Source of the DNA: Marivivens aquimaris
Lineage (GTDB): Bacteria; Pseudomonadota; Alphaproteobacteria; Rhodobacterales; Rhodobacteraceae
Reading direction: 5' to 3'
Length of the DNA stretch: 64,000 bases
Assembly: GCF_015220045.1 (NCBI RefSeq)
Contig: NZ_JADBGB010000001.1
Span: 959,001 to 1,023,000, forward strand
Shown: one piece after another, positions 17,020-26,091 of the stretch
How positions within the stretch are numbered: position 1 is the first letter of the stretch
Layout of the letters: every line of letters starts with the position of its first letter
Position numbers and translations under genes: made by a program
The notes under the pieces: generated by a model
What the model was told of the DNA's origin: nothing
Database searches by the model: none
Seen by the model: only the letters and a program-made list of their open reading frames with translations

Positions 17020-17856
17020 ATGGATGACCAAGCTTCCGATAAACTGGTCCACGACAGTTCTGCGGGCATCGACCGTCTGGTCGAGATCATGCGCCGCCTG
17101 CGTGACAAGGAGAACGGATGCCCTTGGGACGTCGAGCAGACCTTTGCCACGATCTACCCCTACACCATTGAAGAAGCTTACGAAGTCGGCGACGCCATCG
17201 AGCGCGAGGCATGGGGCGAACTGCGCGGCGAGCTTGGCGATCTGCTGTTCCAATCCGTGTTCCACGCGCAGATGGCGGACGAGGCGGGGCTTTTCGATTT
17301 TCAGGACGTGGTGCAGGCGATCAGCGATAAAATGGTCTCCCGCCACCCGCATGTGTTCGGGGCGGAGGGCAACGATTTCTCCGCCGACGATCAGGTCGAC
17401 CGCTGGGAAGAGGTGAAAGCCGCAGAGCGCGCCGCCAAGGCCGAAACCCGTGTGCTGGACGGTGTGGCGGTGGGGCTCCCTGCGCTGCTTCGCGCGGTGA
17501 AGCTGCAAAAACGCGCTGCCCGCGTCGGCTTTGACTGGCCAAGCACCGATCAGGTCATCGACAAAATCCGCGAGGAATCCGAAGAACTGGTCGAGGCACG
17601 AGACAAGCTGACGCAGGATGAGGTCGAAGAAGAGGTGGGCGATCTGCTGTTCGTCGTCGCCAACCTTGCCCGCCATCTGGGTGTAGAACCGGAGGGCGCG
17701 CTGCGCAAGGCCAACGCCAAGTTCGTGCGCCGTTTCAACAAGATAGAAGACAGTCTTGCAGCAATCGGCAAAACGCCAGAGCAGAGTAACCTCGAAGAAA
17801 TGGACATGTTCTGGGACAAGGCGAAGGCCGAGGATAAGGTGGCCAAGAATACGTGA
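17020..17856 (+). CDS. mazG: nucleoside triphosphate pyrophosphohydrolase MazG
   Basis: The protein has 278 residues, close to the usual two-domain MazG length of about 265. Each domain has the metal-binding EExxE-type helix: TIEEAYEVGDAIE with GELGDLLFQSVFHAQ in the first half, and EESEELVEA with EEVGDLLFVVANLARH in the second. It hydrolyses (d)NTPs to (d)NMP and pyrophosphate as a housecleaning enzyme. ATG 17020 gives the start MDDQASDKL. An in-frame ATG at 17005 is possible, and neither has a strong Shine-Dalgarno sequence. Confidence 0.93.
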   Translation: MDDQASDKLVHDSSAGIDRLVEIMRRLRDKENGCPWDVEQTFATIYPYTIEEAYEVGDAIEREAWGELRGELGDLLFQSVFHAQMADEAGLFDFQDVVQAISDKMVSRHPHVFGAEGNDFSADDQVDRWEEVKAAERAAKAETRVLDGVAVGLPALLRAVKLQKRAARVGFDWPSTDQVIDKIREESEELVEARDKLTQDEVEEEVGDLLFVVANLARHLGVEPEGALRKANAKFVRRFNKIEDSLAAIGKTPEQSNLEEMDMFWDKAKAEDKVAKNT

Positions 17857-17927
17857 GCGGTTCAGTCAACTATTGACCAAAGTATTTTTGTCGGGTTTAC
17901 GGTCTCCAAACTGATTTGGAGACTCCG

Positions 17928-18932
17928 ATGAACCTGCGCAATATCTTCCTTGCCTCCGCCGCCACTCTGGTCGCAGCGCCCGCACTGGCCGATGTCAACA
18001 TCTACACCACCCGCCAGCCGGAACTGATCCAGCCGGTGATCGACGAGTTCACCGCCGAAACCGGCATCGACGTGAACCTCGCATTCGTCCAGCAGGGCAT
18101 CGTCGAGCGTCTGAAGGCAGAAGGCGCACGTTCGCCCGCCGACCTCGTGATGACCGTCGATATCGCGAACCTCCAGCAGATCGTCGATGCCGACGTGATC
18201 CAGCCGGTCGACAGCGAAATCCTGCACAACTCGATCCCCGAAAACCTGCGCAGCCCCGACGACCTGTGGTTCGCGCTGACCACCCGCGCACGCATCGTTT
18301 ACGCTAGCAAAGAGCGCGTGGCCGACGGTGAAGTCACCACCTACGAAGACCTCGCCGATCCCAAGTGGGAAGGCCGCATCTGCACCCGTTCGGGCGTGCA
18401 CGATTATAACCTCGCGCTGCTCTCGGCCATCATCGCTCACCACGGCGAAGAATATGCCCGCGAATGGGCTGCTGGCGTGAAGGCGAACCTCGCTCGCAAG
18501 CCCGAAGGCAACGACCGCGCTCAGGTTCGCGCGATCTGGGCTGGCGAGTGCGATATCTCGCTCGGCAACACCTACTACATGGGCCAGATGCTCGCCGATC
18601 CCGAGCAGGTCGAGTGGGCCAACTCGGTCCGCATCGTGTTCCCCGAATTCGAGGACGCAGGCACCCACATCAACGTCTCGGGCGTTGCGCTGACCAAGGC
18701 CGCTCCGAACAAGGACGAAGCCATCCAGCTGATGGAATTCCTCGTGTCGGAAGAGGCGCAGCACATCTACGCCGAAGCCAACAACGAATATCCGGTGCTC
18801 GAAGGCGCGCCGCTGTCGGATCTGGTGGCAAGCTGGGGTGAATTCGATCGCGACACCATGGACCTGACCACGCTGGCAGGCCACCGCGCCGAAGCTCTGC
18901 GCATTATGGAAGAGGTCAACTTCGACGGGTAA
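17928..18932 (+). CDS. periplasmic ferric-iron binding protein of an ABC transporter (FbpA/FutA type)
   Basis: The protein has 334 residues with a signal peptide cut near ALADVNIYTTRQ. NIYTTRQPELIQPVIDEF at the mature N-terminus and the tyrosine pair in GNTYYMGQM (Tyr216-Tyr217) are the features of bacterial transferrin-like Fe(III)-binding proteins. GGAG 6 nt before ATG 17928 fixes the start. A terminator follows directly, so the permease and ATPase genes must be elsewhere. A small palindrome, GTCAACTATTGAC (17865-17877), lies 50 bp upstream and might be an iron-regulator site; I cannot assign it. Confidence 0.87.
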   Translation: MNLRNIFLASAATLVAAPALADVNIYTTRQPELIQPVIDEFTAETGIDVNLAFVQQGIVERLKAEGARSPADLVMTVDIANLQQIVDADVIQPVDSEILHNSIPENLRSPDDLWFALTTRARIVYASKERVADGEVTTYEDLADPKWEGRICTRSGVHDYNLALLSAIIAHHGEEYAREWAAGVKANLARKPEGNDRAQVRAIWAGECDISLGNTYYMGQMLADPEQVEWANSVRIVFPEFEDAGTHINVSGVALTKAAPNKDEAIQLMEFLVSEEAQHIYAEANNEYPVLEGAPLSDLVASWGEFDRDTMDLTTLAGHRAEALRIMEEVNFDG

Positions 18933-18958
18933 TTCCGCCAAGTTGCAAAACTGAACAG

Positions 18959-18982
18959 AAGGGGGCCTCGGCCCCCTTTTTT
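18959..18982 (+). terminator. terminator of the iron-binding protein gene
   Basis: GGGGG (18961-18965) pairs with CCCCC (18972-18976) around CCTCGG, followed by six T residues. Confidence 0.85.
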
Positions 18983-19179
18983 GTGCGAGAATGGCGGAGT
19001 AGCGGACGCTCACATCAAGGTTTGCTAATACCTTACGGGTATCAATTTGGGCAGAACCCATACCGTTGGACCAAGCGCTAACCGTACAGACTGTGGAAAA
19101 CGTCTATCGCCCTGCGGAAGCACGCACGGCCCGCGTGTAAGCCTTGGACCAACTCTGTTTTGCTCAGCTTTGGTGATCC

Positions 19180-22100
19180 ATGTCCGTCCTCTCCCGCGCG
19201 TTTTCCCGTCTGGCCCTCGCCGCTCTGACCGTCCTGCCGATGTCCGTGTCAGCGGCGAATTTGGGAACGATTGATATCAGTGATGCGGTCGATTTTGGCT
19301 CGAAACTGACGCTGGGTTCGGTGAACGTCGGTGATACCTTCACCGTCACTGACAGCATGGGATATTGCTACGATCTGAATGCCGGATTTACGTATTCACT
19401 CTCCCAGAGTGGTATTCAATGTATGAGCACAACAACTGTCACGTTTACGAGTGCGGGAGGGGCGAGCTCATTATTTGATAATATGTGGATGGTCACCGTT
19501 GCGGAGTGGACCGCCATCACCAGCGGAACCGACTCCGACGGCAACCTGACCGCCGCTGGCACTGTCACCGAGCCTGTGGGACTCGACACGACCATCGACA
19601 CGACTGGCGAAGCAGTCGATATTTTCGACTTTACGATCAGGGATGGAGGCTCTTCGGACGGTCAGTCGATGGACATCAGCCAGATCGTACTCAACGTCAC
19701 GGGCACATCGACCGACGCCGACCGTGGGAACATCACCTTTCGGCTGAACGGTCCCGACGCGAGCAACGTCACGGGTACTTGTAATTCGGGCTCCGATACC
19801 ATCACCTTCTCCGGCCTCAGCATCAGTGTCGCAAACGGAGCAAGCGAGACCTACACCGTCAACGCTTTCTACAACGACAACTCCGCCGTCACCGAAGACC
19901 GCACGGTCATCCTGTCTGTCGATGGTGACACGGATGTTACCGTGTCGAATGGTACGGCGTTCGGCTCCACCTCTGCAGTGACCAACGGGACGGGCACCAC
20001 TCTGGATGTCACCGCGACGAAGCATGTGTTCACCACGCAGCCCGCAGGTTCGACCAGCGGCGCGACGCTCGCCACGCAGCCGGTCGTCACCGCGCAGGAC
20101 GCATTCGGCAACACCGACGTGGCCTACACCGGCACCGTGACCCTGTCGCTGTCGTCGGGCAGCGGTAGCCTCAGCGGGACGGCAAAATCGGCCGTTAACG
20201 GCGTGGCGACCTTCACCGATATCGCCTACACCGCCACCGCGGACCAAGAGAGCTTTGCCCTGACCACCGATGGCGCCTCGTCCAGCGGCCTGAGCGTCAG
20301 CCCGTCGAACGCTGTGACCTCGGACGTTGTTGCGACCAAGCTCGTCTTCACCACCGAGCCCGCGCCGACCAGCATCACCAGCGCGGCCTCCACCTCTTTC
20401 ACCACCGTGCCCGTGGTTAAGGCGGTAGATGCGAACAGCACCGTGGATACGGGCTATTCGACTGACATCGTGCTCAGTGTCACAGACCCCAACGACGGCA
20501 CCATCGACGGCACAGTGAACAGCCTGACCGGCACCGGTGATGCGGACGGCAGCGGCACCACTGTCACCATCACTCCTGCCAGCGGTTCGTCGACCTTCAC
20601 CGGTCTGACGGTCCAGTATACCAACGACTCTCTTGCCTCGAACACCATCGCGCTGAGGGCAACTTCGGGTGGACTGACCTCGGCAAACTCCACTTCGATC
20701 AACTCGACCAACATCTACCCCGTTGTAGTCACAAGCCTCAGCGACCAGACCGCGACAGCCTACACCGCGTTCAGCTACCAGTTCCCCAGCGGCTCGTTCA
20801 GCGACGCCGATGGCACTATCGCCAGCTACGCTGCGGTAGAGCAGGGACAGGCGTCGCTGCCGTCGTGGCTGTCATTCAACAGTGGCACGCGCACCTTCTC
20901 GGGCACGCCCGCGAACGCTGACGGCGGCACTGTGACGATCGAAGTCACCGCGACCGACAACAGCGGCGGCACGGTCTCGGATGCCTTCGATATCATTGTC
21001 GGCACCACGCCGCAGACACTCGACGTGAACGGCGCGGCGCTGAGCTTTGCTGGCACCGGCACCGGAACGGGCACTTCGCTCAACTCGACCCGTACCTATA
21101 GCAACGTCATCACCATCGGGACCGAGCAGGTCGACGCGACCGTCACCCTGACCGCGCTGTCGAATGCAACGGTTTCGACCTTCGACTCCACCGCGAACCC
21201 GTATTCGGAGACGCACTTCTTCCAGCCGAACATCAGCGTTTCCAGCCCCGGCGGATATGCGACCTTCAAGTTCGAATTCTTCGACGCCGGCGGCGTTCCG
21301 GTGACGCTACAGAATGTCTACATCAACACCTATGACCTCGACGGTGCAGGGGCCTCGTCCTCGGGCCGTCAATACACCGACTTTACCAATATCGACGCCT
21401 ATGCGCTGTCGAGCACGTCTGACGTGACCACCACCGTGCCGTCCGCGGGCGTGACCCGTTTCGTCACCACGGTTGGCGGCAACATCACAGCGGCGACCGG
21501 TTCGGACGAGTTCAACGACATCCGTGCGCGCGTGTTCTACGACGAATTTTCCAGCATCTCGATCTCCGTGGGTGACACCTCGGCGACGGGCGTTGCGTAC
21601 TATGGCCTCGATTTCTCGATCGGTTACCCCTTCGGCAACGTGGGCACCTCGGTTGCGGCCAACGTCGCGCCGACCGTTTCGGGTAACTACAACGGCACCG
21701 GCCTGACCGAAGGCGACACCAGCACGGCGATCACTGTCGCCAGCCTCCTGAGCCAGGTCACCTCTGGCGATGCTGACGGCGATACGCTCGGCATCGCGAT
21801 CACCAATATATCCGGCTCGGCAAACGGCTGGCAGTACTCGTTCGACAATAGCAGCTGGAGCTCGGTTTCGACCGTATCCGACAGCAGCGCGCTGTTGCTG
21901 GACGAAAACGCGTACCTGCGTGTGGTCACCGACAGCGACAACGGCGCGAGCTACATGCTGACGTTCCGCGCGTGGGACCAGACCACGGGCACCGCGTCCA
22001 CCGCACTGTCGATCAACACAACTAACGTGTCGACCAACGGTGGCACGACAGCCTTCTCCAGCGGCACGGGCACCTACACCATCGTCGCGGCAGACGCCAA

Positions 22101-25100
22101 CGATGCACCTGCGCTCTCTGTGGCGCTGGTGGACCAGAGCGTGACCGCGCTCCAGACGCTGACCTACCAGTTCGCGGCAGGCAGCTTCACCGACGTCGAT
22201 ACGGGCGATGTGCTGACCTACACGGCCACACTCACCAGCGGCGGTTCGCTCCCGAGCTGGCTGTCCTTCGACGCATCCACCCGCACGTTCTCCGGCACGC
22301 CGCAGGACGCGGATGTCGGCACGATCTCGGTCCGCGTGACCGCGACCGACACAGGCTCGCTGACCGCCACTGACGATTTCGACATCGTTGTGAACGCGCG
22401 TCCCGACTCCACCGCGCCCACCGTCACCGCAGGTCAGACCCTGACCTATGACGAGAACCAGGCCGACGGCGCAATCATCGGCACCGTGGCCGCGACCGAC
22501 AATATCGCAGTCACCGGCTTCAAGTTCCAAGGCTCCAATAGCGCCACCTCGGTCGACGGCTCGTTCACCATCGACAGCGCGGGTAACGTCACGCTGAACA
22601 CCGGTCCCGTTCCGGCGGCGAACGACTACGAGACCACGCCGAACACCATCACTTACGCCGTTCAGGCATGGGACGCGGCGAACAACCTCTCGGTCGCTGT
22701 AGACGTGACCTTTGCCGTGGCCGACCTCGATGAAGTCGCGCCTGCGATCATCTTTGACACCACCACCTACGCCAACGCCGCCGCTGTCGCGACCTCGATC
22801 TACGAGCGCGAAACGGCAGTGGGTCAGTTCACTTCGGACGAAACCGTCACGTGGTCGCTCGGCGGCACCGACGGTAGCCTCTTCGCCATCGACACGAGCG
22901 GCAACCTGACCTTTGTCAGCGCGCCCGACTACGAGACCCCGATTGACCAAGGCGATACGGCGAACAACAACACCTATGTGGTCGAAATCACAGCGGCTGA
23001 CGCATCCACCAACCAGACCATGGTCGCCGTGACCGTCACGGTGCTCGACGTGGATGAGGACGGCCCCGTGCTGACGATCACCGGTTACGGCGCGGTCAAT
23101 GCCAACACCATCGAACTGTCGCGCCCCGAAAATTCGGCCGTCAGCATCGAGGTCACCTCGGACCGCACCGCCACTTGGGCGATCAGCGGCACCGACGCGT
23201 CCCTGTTCACCATGTCGAACGGCACGGTGACCATGAACGCGGTGCCCGACTACGAGGCGCCGACCGACAGCGACACCAACAACGTCTACGAATTCACCGT
23301 CACCGCGACCAATATCTACGGTGCGGATACGGCGTTCCTGCTGAAGCTGACAATCACCGATCTTGACGACACGCTGCCGCTGGTCGGCTATGACGGCGGC
23401 TCGAACACCAACGCTGATGGCGCGACCATCGCGGTCAGCGTCAACGAGAACCAGACCGGTGTCACCGACCTCACCGCGAGCGAGGCAGTCACCTGGGCCA
23501 TCACCGGCGCACACGACGGCGCGCTCTTCGCGATCAGCAGTGCGGGCGAGGTGACCTTTGTCAGCGCGCCGGACTACGAGACCCCGCTCGACAGCTTCGG
23601 CACGGCGGAGGACAACGTCTACGCGCTAGAGGTCACCGCGACTGACACGTCGAGCAACGTGACCACCATCACCGTCGAAGTCACCGTGCTCGACCTTGAC
23701 GACATCTCGCCTGTGATCTCGCTGGGCGGTGCGACGGCCTCGAACGGCATGGACTTCCAGATCGACGAGAACGAAACTGACGTGACCTCGGTCACGACGG
23801 ACGAGACCGCGACGATTACGATCTCCGGCACCGATGGCGCTCTCTTTGCCATCAGCGGCGGTCGCCTCGTGTTCCTCACCGCACCGGACTACGACAATCC
23901 GTCGGATAACGGCGCGGACAACGTCTATGACCTCGTCATCACGGCGGAGGACGCGGCGGGTAACACCTCGACCGTCACGATCACCGTGACCGTTCTGAAC
24001 CTGGCCGACAGCCTGCCGGGTATCATTGAATCCGATATGACCGACAACGACGGTGACGGGATCAACGACGCCCACGAAAGCATGACCGCCGACCGCGATG
24101 GCGACGGCATCATGGACGCGGATGACTATGACCCCGAGGGCTATTTCTATTGCGAGGACGATGGCCGTATTCTGACCGGCGGCGGCATCGTGGTGACGGG
24201 TCCGGCGGGCTCGAACTCCACGGTCGGCACCCAGAACAACATCCGCATCGAGCTCGACGGCTCCGACGGGCGGTACCAGTGGTTCGTCACCCAGCCGGGC
24301 ACCTACACGATGGATATCGTATACCCGTCCGACTACCCGACCGCCGGTGCGCTGGCGTCCTCGGGCACGCTGGATCTGACCACGCTGCTGCCCGACGATC
24401 CGGCGAGCCTCGGCTCTTCGGAGTATGGCAGCACCGGCTATCTGGCCGACAGCACCCCGACCGCGTTCTACACCGTCTTCGACATCGAAGCGGGCGACCC
24501 CGTGGTCATCGGCAACAACCTTCCCGTTGCGGATTGCGGTGTGAACACCGTCACGCTGACCGGTCCGGCCAACATCGACGAGCCGACCAGCGGCACCACC
24601 GACCTGACCTTCACCGTCAGCCAGAGCCGCGTCTCTGCCGTTGATACCATGATTGCCTACACCATGTCGGGCACCGCGACCTCGGGCAGCGACTACACTG
24701 CGCCTTCGGGCACTGTGACCATCGCGGCAGGGGACACCAGCGCGGACATCACGATCACTGTGCAGTCCGACACCCTGTCCGAAGCCGACGAGACCGTGAT
24801 CCTGACCCTTGCGTCGATCACGTCGTCGGACGATGCCACGGCCCTGTCGAGCGTCAGCGCCAACCTCACCGCGTCCGTCACCATCGCCGAGAGCCTGATC
24901 GACGCGATCCGTGACGACCTGACCGCTGTTCTGCAAGACGACTTCTCGCAGACCATTCAGGAACAGCAGGACCGTTTCGACGGCATCGCCAAGGGTGCGC
25001 TTGATCGCCTGAAAGAAGGTCAGGACCACCTGCGCTGCGGCGTCAACGAGGCGTTCGACGTCAGCGGCATGGCCGAAGTGGTGAACGGCGAGTTCAACAC

Positions 25101-25995
25101 CAACGGCTCCTTCCGCGAGGATGTCTTCAACTGCATGAGCGAGGAGCGCATCATCACCGAAGGCGACTTCGAGGTGCACTACGCCGAGGACTACGGCACC
25201 GCGCTGACCCTCAACTATACCCGTCTGCACGAACGCATGACCACCGAAGACGACCTCCGCGGTTGGTTCTACGGCGGCTATGTGCGTCAGGCGCAGATCG
25301 ACACGGGCAACGTTGACGGCATCATCCGCGGCTTCGGCGTCAATGGCGGTCTCTACGGTGCATCGCGCCTGAACGAGACGCTGTTCATCGACTACTACGG
25401 CGCGCTCGCCGTGGGCCGTCACAACTACACGCTCGACTTCGAAAGCCAGCAGGCGAATGCGGCGGGCGAGTACACCTACAGCGCGCTCTTCGGCGGCGTG
25501 GCCCTGTCGGGCGAGACCGAATTCGAGACCTTCACGCTCGTCCCGCGCGTCGGTATCGACACCGCCCATGCCCGTGCGGGCAGCACCGAAGTCACCGTGA
25601 CCTCACTGGGTCTCAGCGAAGTCGGCGACCTCGATATCGGCGACTACGACGGCTCCACCCTGTTCGGAGAGCTGATCTACCAGACCGGCGGCTACGATGC
25701 CGAAGCCGATGCCTTCACCCGCATCGAAATCGCGCCGCGCGTCTCGTGCTCGCTGGGCGCCTCTGCCACCTGCGGCGCGGGGGCGTATATCGACTATCGC
25801 TACGCCACGCGCGGCGACGACATCGCCTACGGTCTGCGCCTCGATTACGAGGTGATGGACGAACGCGACAGCTTCACGCTCGACGTCAGCCGCAGCCGTC
25901 TCATCATGGACGGGCAGGGCACCAGCGGCGTGAACCTGACCACAGACCAGAACGGCAACGTCTCGGTCGGGGTGACGCTCGAGGCCAACTACTAA
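19180..25995 (+). CDS. giant repeat-containing surface protein with C-terminal beta-barrel
   Basis: The protein has 2271 residues. An N-terminal signal peptide ends at MSVSAAN. Then come Ig-like segments (about 280-400), two putative Ig (He_PIG-like) domains with the SGTP motif (about 517-609 and 981-1072), and four cadherin-like repeats of about 105 residues (1187-1612), each with a PDYE.P-type motif. A calcium-binding type-3 thrombospondin-like stretch (DNDGDGINDAHES and DRDGDGIMDADDYDP, near 1621-1650), a Calx-beta-like domain (about 1791-1900) and a helical linker (1904-1945) follow. The last 280 residues alternate like a beta-barrel and end in Tyr. The layout fits a self-anchored adhesin or autotransporter. 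The 247 bp upstream hold no gene. Confidence 0.8.
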   Translation: MSVLSRAFSRLALAALTVLPMSVSAANLGTIDISDAVDFGSKLTLGSVNVGDTFTVTDSMGYCYDLNAGFTYSLSQSGIQCMSTTTVTFTSAGGASSLFDNMWMVTVAEWTAITSGTDSDGNLTAAGTVTEPVGLDTTIDTTGEAVDIFDFTIRDGGSSDGQSMDISQIVLNVTGTSTDADRGNITFRLNGPDASNVTGTCNSGSDTITFSGLSISVANGASETYTVNAFYNDNSAVTEDRTVILSVDGDTDVTVSNGTAFGSTSAVTNGTGTTLDVTATKHVFTTQPAGSTSGATLATQPVVTAQDAFGNTDVAYTGTVTLSLSSGSGSLSGTAKSAVNGVATFTDIAYTATADQESFALTTDGASSSGLSVSPSNAVTSDVVATKLVFTTEPAPTSITSAASTSFTTVPVVKAVDANSTVDTGYSTDIVLSVTDPNDGTIDGTVNSLTGTGDADGSGTTVTITPASGSSTFTGLTVQYTNDSLASNTIALRATSGGLTSANSTSINSTNIYPVVVTSLSDQTATAYTAFSYQFPSGSFSDADGTIASYAAVEQGQASLPSWLSFNSGTRTFSGTPANADGGTVTIEVTATDNSGGTVSDAFDIIVGTTPQTLDVNGAALSFAGTGTGTGTSLNSTRTYSNVITIGTEQVDATVTLTALSNATVSTFDSTANPYSETHFFQPNISVSSPGGYATFKFEFFDAGGVPVTLQNVYINTYDLDGAGASSSGRQYTDFTNIDAYALSSTSDVTTTVPSAGVTRFVTTVGGNITAATGSDEFNDIRARVFYDEFSSISISVGDTSATGVAYYGLDFSIGYPFGNVGTSVAANVAPTVSGNYNGTGLTEGDTSTAITVASLLSQVTSGDADGDTLGIAITNISGSANGWQYSFDNSSWSSVSTVSDSSALLLDENAYLRVVTDSDNGASYMLTFRAWDQTTGTASTALSINTTNVSTNGGTTAFSSGTGTYTIVAADANDAPALSVALVDQSVTALQTLTYQFAAGSFTDVDTGDVLTYTATLTSGGSLPSWLSFDASTRTFSGTPQDADVGTISVRVTATDTGSLTATDDFDIVVNARPDSTAPTVTAGQTLTYDENQADGAIIGTVAATDNIAVTGFKFQGSNSATSVDGSFTIDSAGNVTLNTGPVPAANDYETTPNTITYAVQAWDAANNLSVAVDVTFAVADLDEVAPAIIFDTTTYANAAAVATSIYERETAVGQFTSDETVTWSLGGTDGSLFAIDTSGNLTFVSAPDYETPIDQGDTANNNTYVVEITAADASTNQTMVAVTVTVLDVDEDGPVLTITGYGAVNANTIELSRPENSAVSIEVTSDRTATWAISGTDASLFTMSNGTVTMNAVPDYEAPTDSDTNNVYEFTVTATNIYGADTAFLLKLTITDLDDTLPLVGYDGGSNTNADGATIAVSVNENQTGVTDLTASEAVTWAITGAHDGALFAISSAGEVTFVSAPDYETPLDSFGTAEDNVYALEVTATDTSSNVTTITVEVTVLDLDDISPVISLGGATASNGMDFQIDENETDVTSVTTDETATITISGTDGALFAISGGRLVFLTAPDYDNPSDNGADNVYDLVITAEDAAGNTSTVTITVTVLNLADSLPGIIESDMTDNDGDGINDAHESMTADRDGDGIMDADDYDPEGYFYCEDDGRILTGGGIVVTGPAGSNSTVGTQNNIRIELDGSDGRYQWFVTQPGTYTMDIVYPSDYPTAGALASSGTLDLTTLLPDDPASLGSSEYGSTGYLADSTPTAFYTVFDIEAGDPVVIGNNLPVADCGVNTVTLTGPANIDEPTSGTTDLTFTVSQSRVSAVDTMIAYTMSGTATSGSDYTAPSGTVTIAAGDTSADITITVQSDTLSEADETVILTLASITSSDDATALSSVSANLTASVTIAESLIDAIRDDLTAVLQDDFSQTIQEQQDRFDGIAKGALDRLKEGQDHLRCGVNEAFDVSGMAEVVNGEFNTNGSFREDVFNCMSEERIITEGDFEVHYAEDYGTALTLNYTRLHERMTTEDDLRGWFYGGYVRQAQIDTGNVDGIIRGFGVNGGLYGASRLNETLFIDYYGALAVGRHNYTLDFESQQANAAGEYTYSALFGGVALSGETEFETFTLVPRVGIDTAHARAGSTEVTVTSLGLSEVGDLDIGDYDGSTLFGELIYQTGGYDAEADAFTRIEIAPRVSCSLGASATCGAGAYIDYRYATRGDDIAYGLRLDYEVMDERDSFTLDVSRSRLIMDGQGTSGVNLTTDQNGNVSVGVTLEANY

Positions 25996-26000
25996 AATGC

Positions 26001-26028
26001 AAAGGGCGGCCCAAGTGGCCGCCCTTTT
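26001..26028. terminator. bidirectional terminator between the surface protein and the ABC-F gene
   Basis: AAAGGGCGGCC (26001-26011) pairs with GGCCGCCCTTT (26017-26027) around CAAGT. T-runs are present in both directions, and it serves two convergent genes. Confidence 0.85.
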
Positions 26029-26091
26029 GAAATTCTGAATGCTATGTAGGGCGTTCCTCGACCTTCCGGTCCAAGTCCCGCTCGCAAACGG

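Noticed and set aside
17865..17877. GTCAACTATTGAC palindrome before the iron-binding protein gene
   Set aside because: Arms of 5 bp are short and do not match Fur, Irr (ICE) or iron-rhodo-box consensus well enough for a finding; noted only in the gene entry.
22738..24015. Repeated DNA that might look like an array
   Set aside because: The repeats are about 315-330 bp, diverged, and encode cadherin-like protein domains in one reading frame; there are no short identical repeats with unique spacers, so it is not CRISPR.
21307..25569. Very long minus-strand open frames (735 and 647 codons) opposite the giant surface protein gene
   Set aside because: They are antisense shadows of a high-GC gene with strong third-position bias; the peptides are Arg/Val/Gly/His-rich with no fold or signal, while the plus-strand protein has clear domains.
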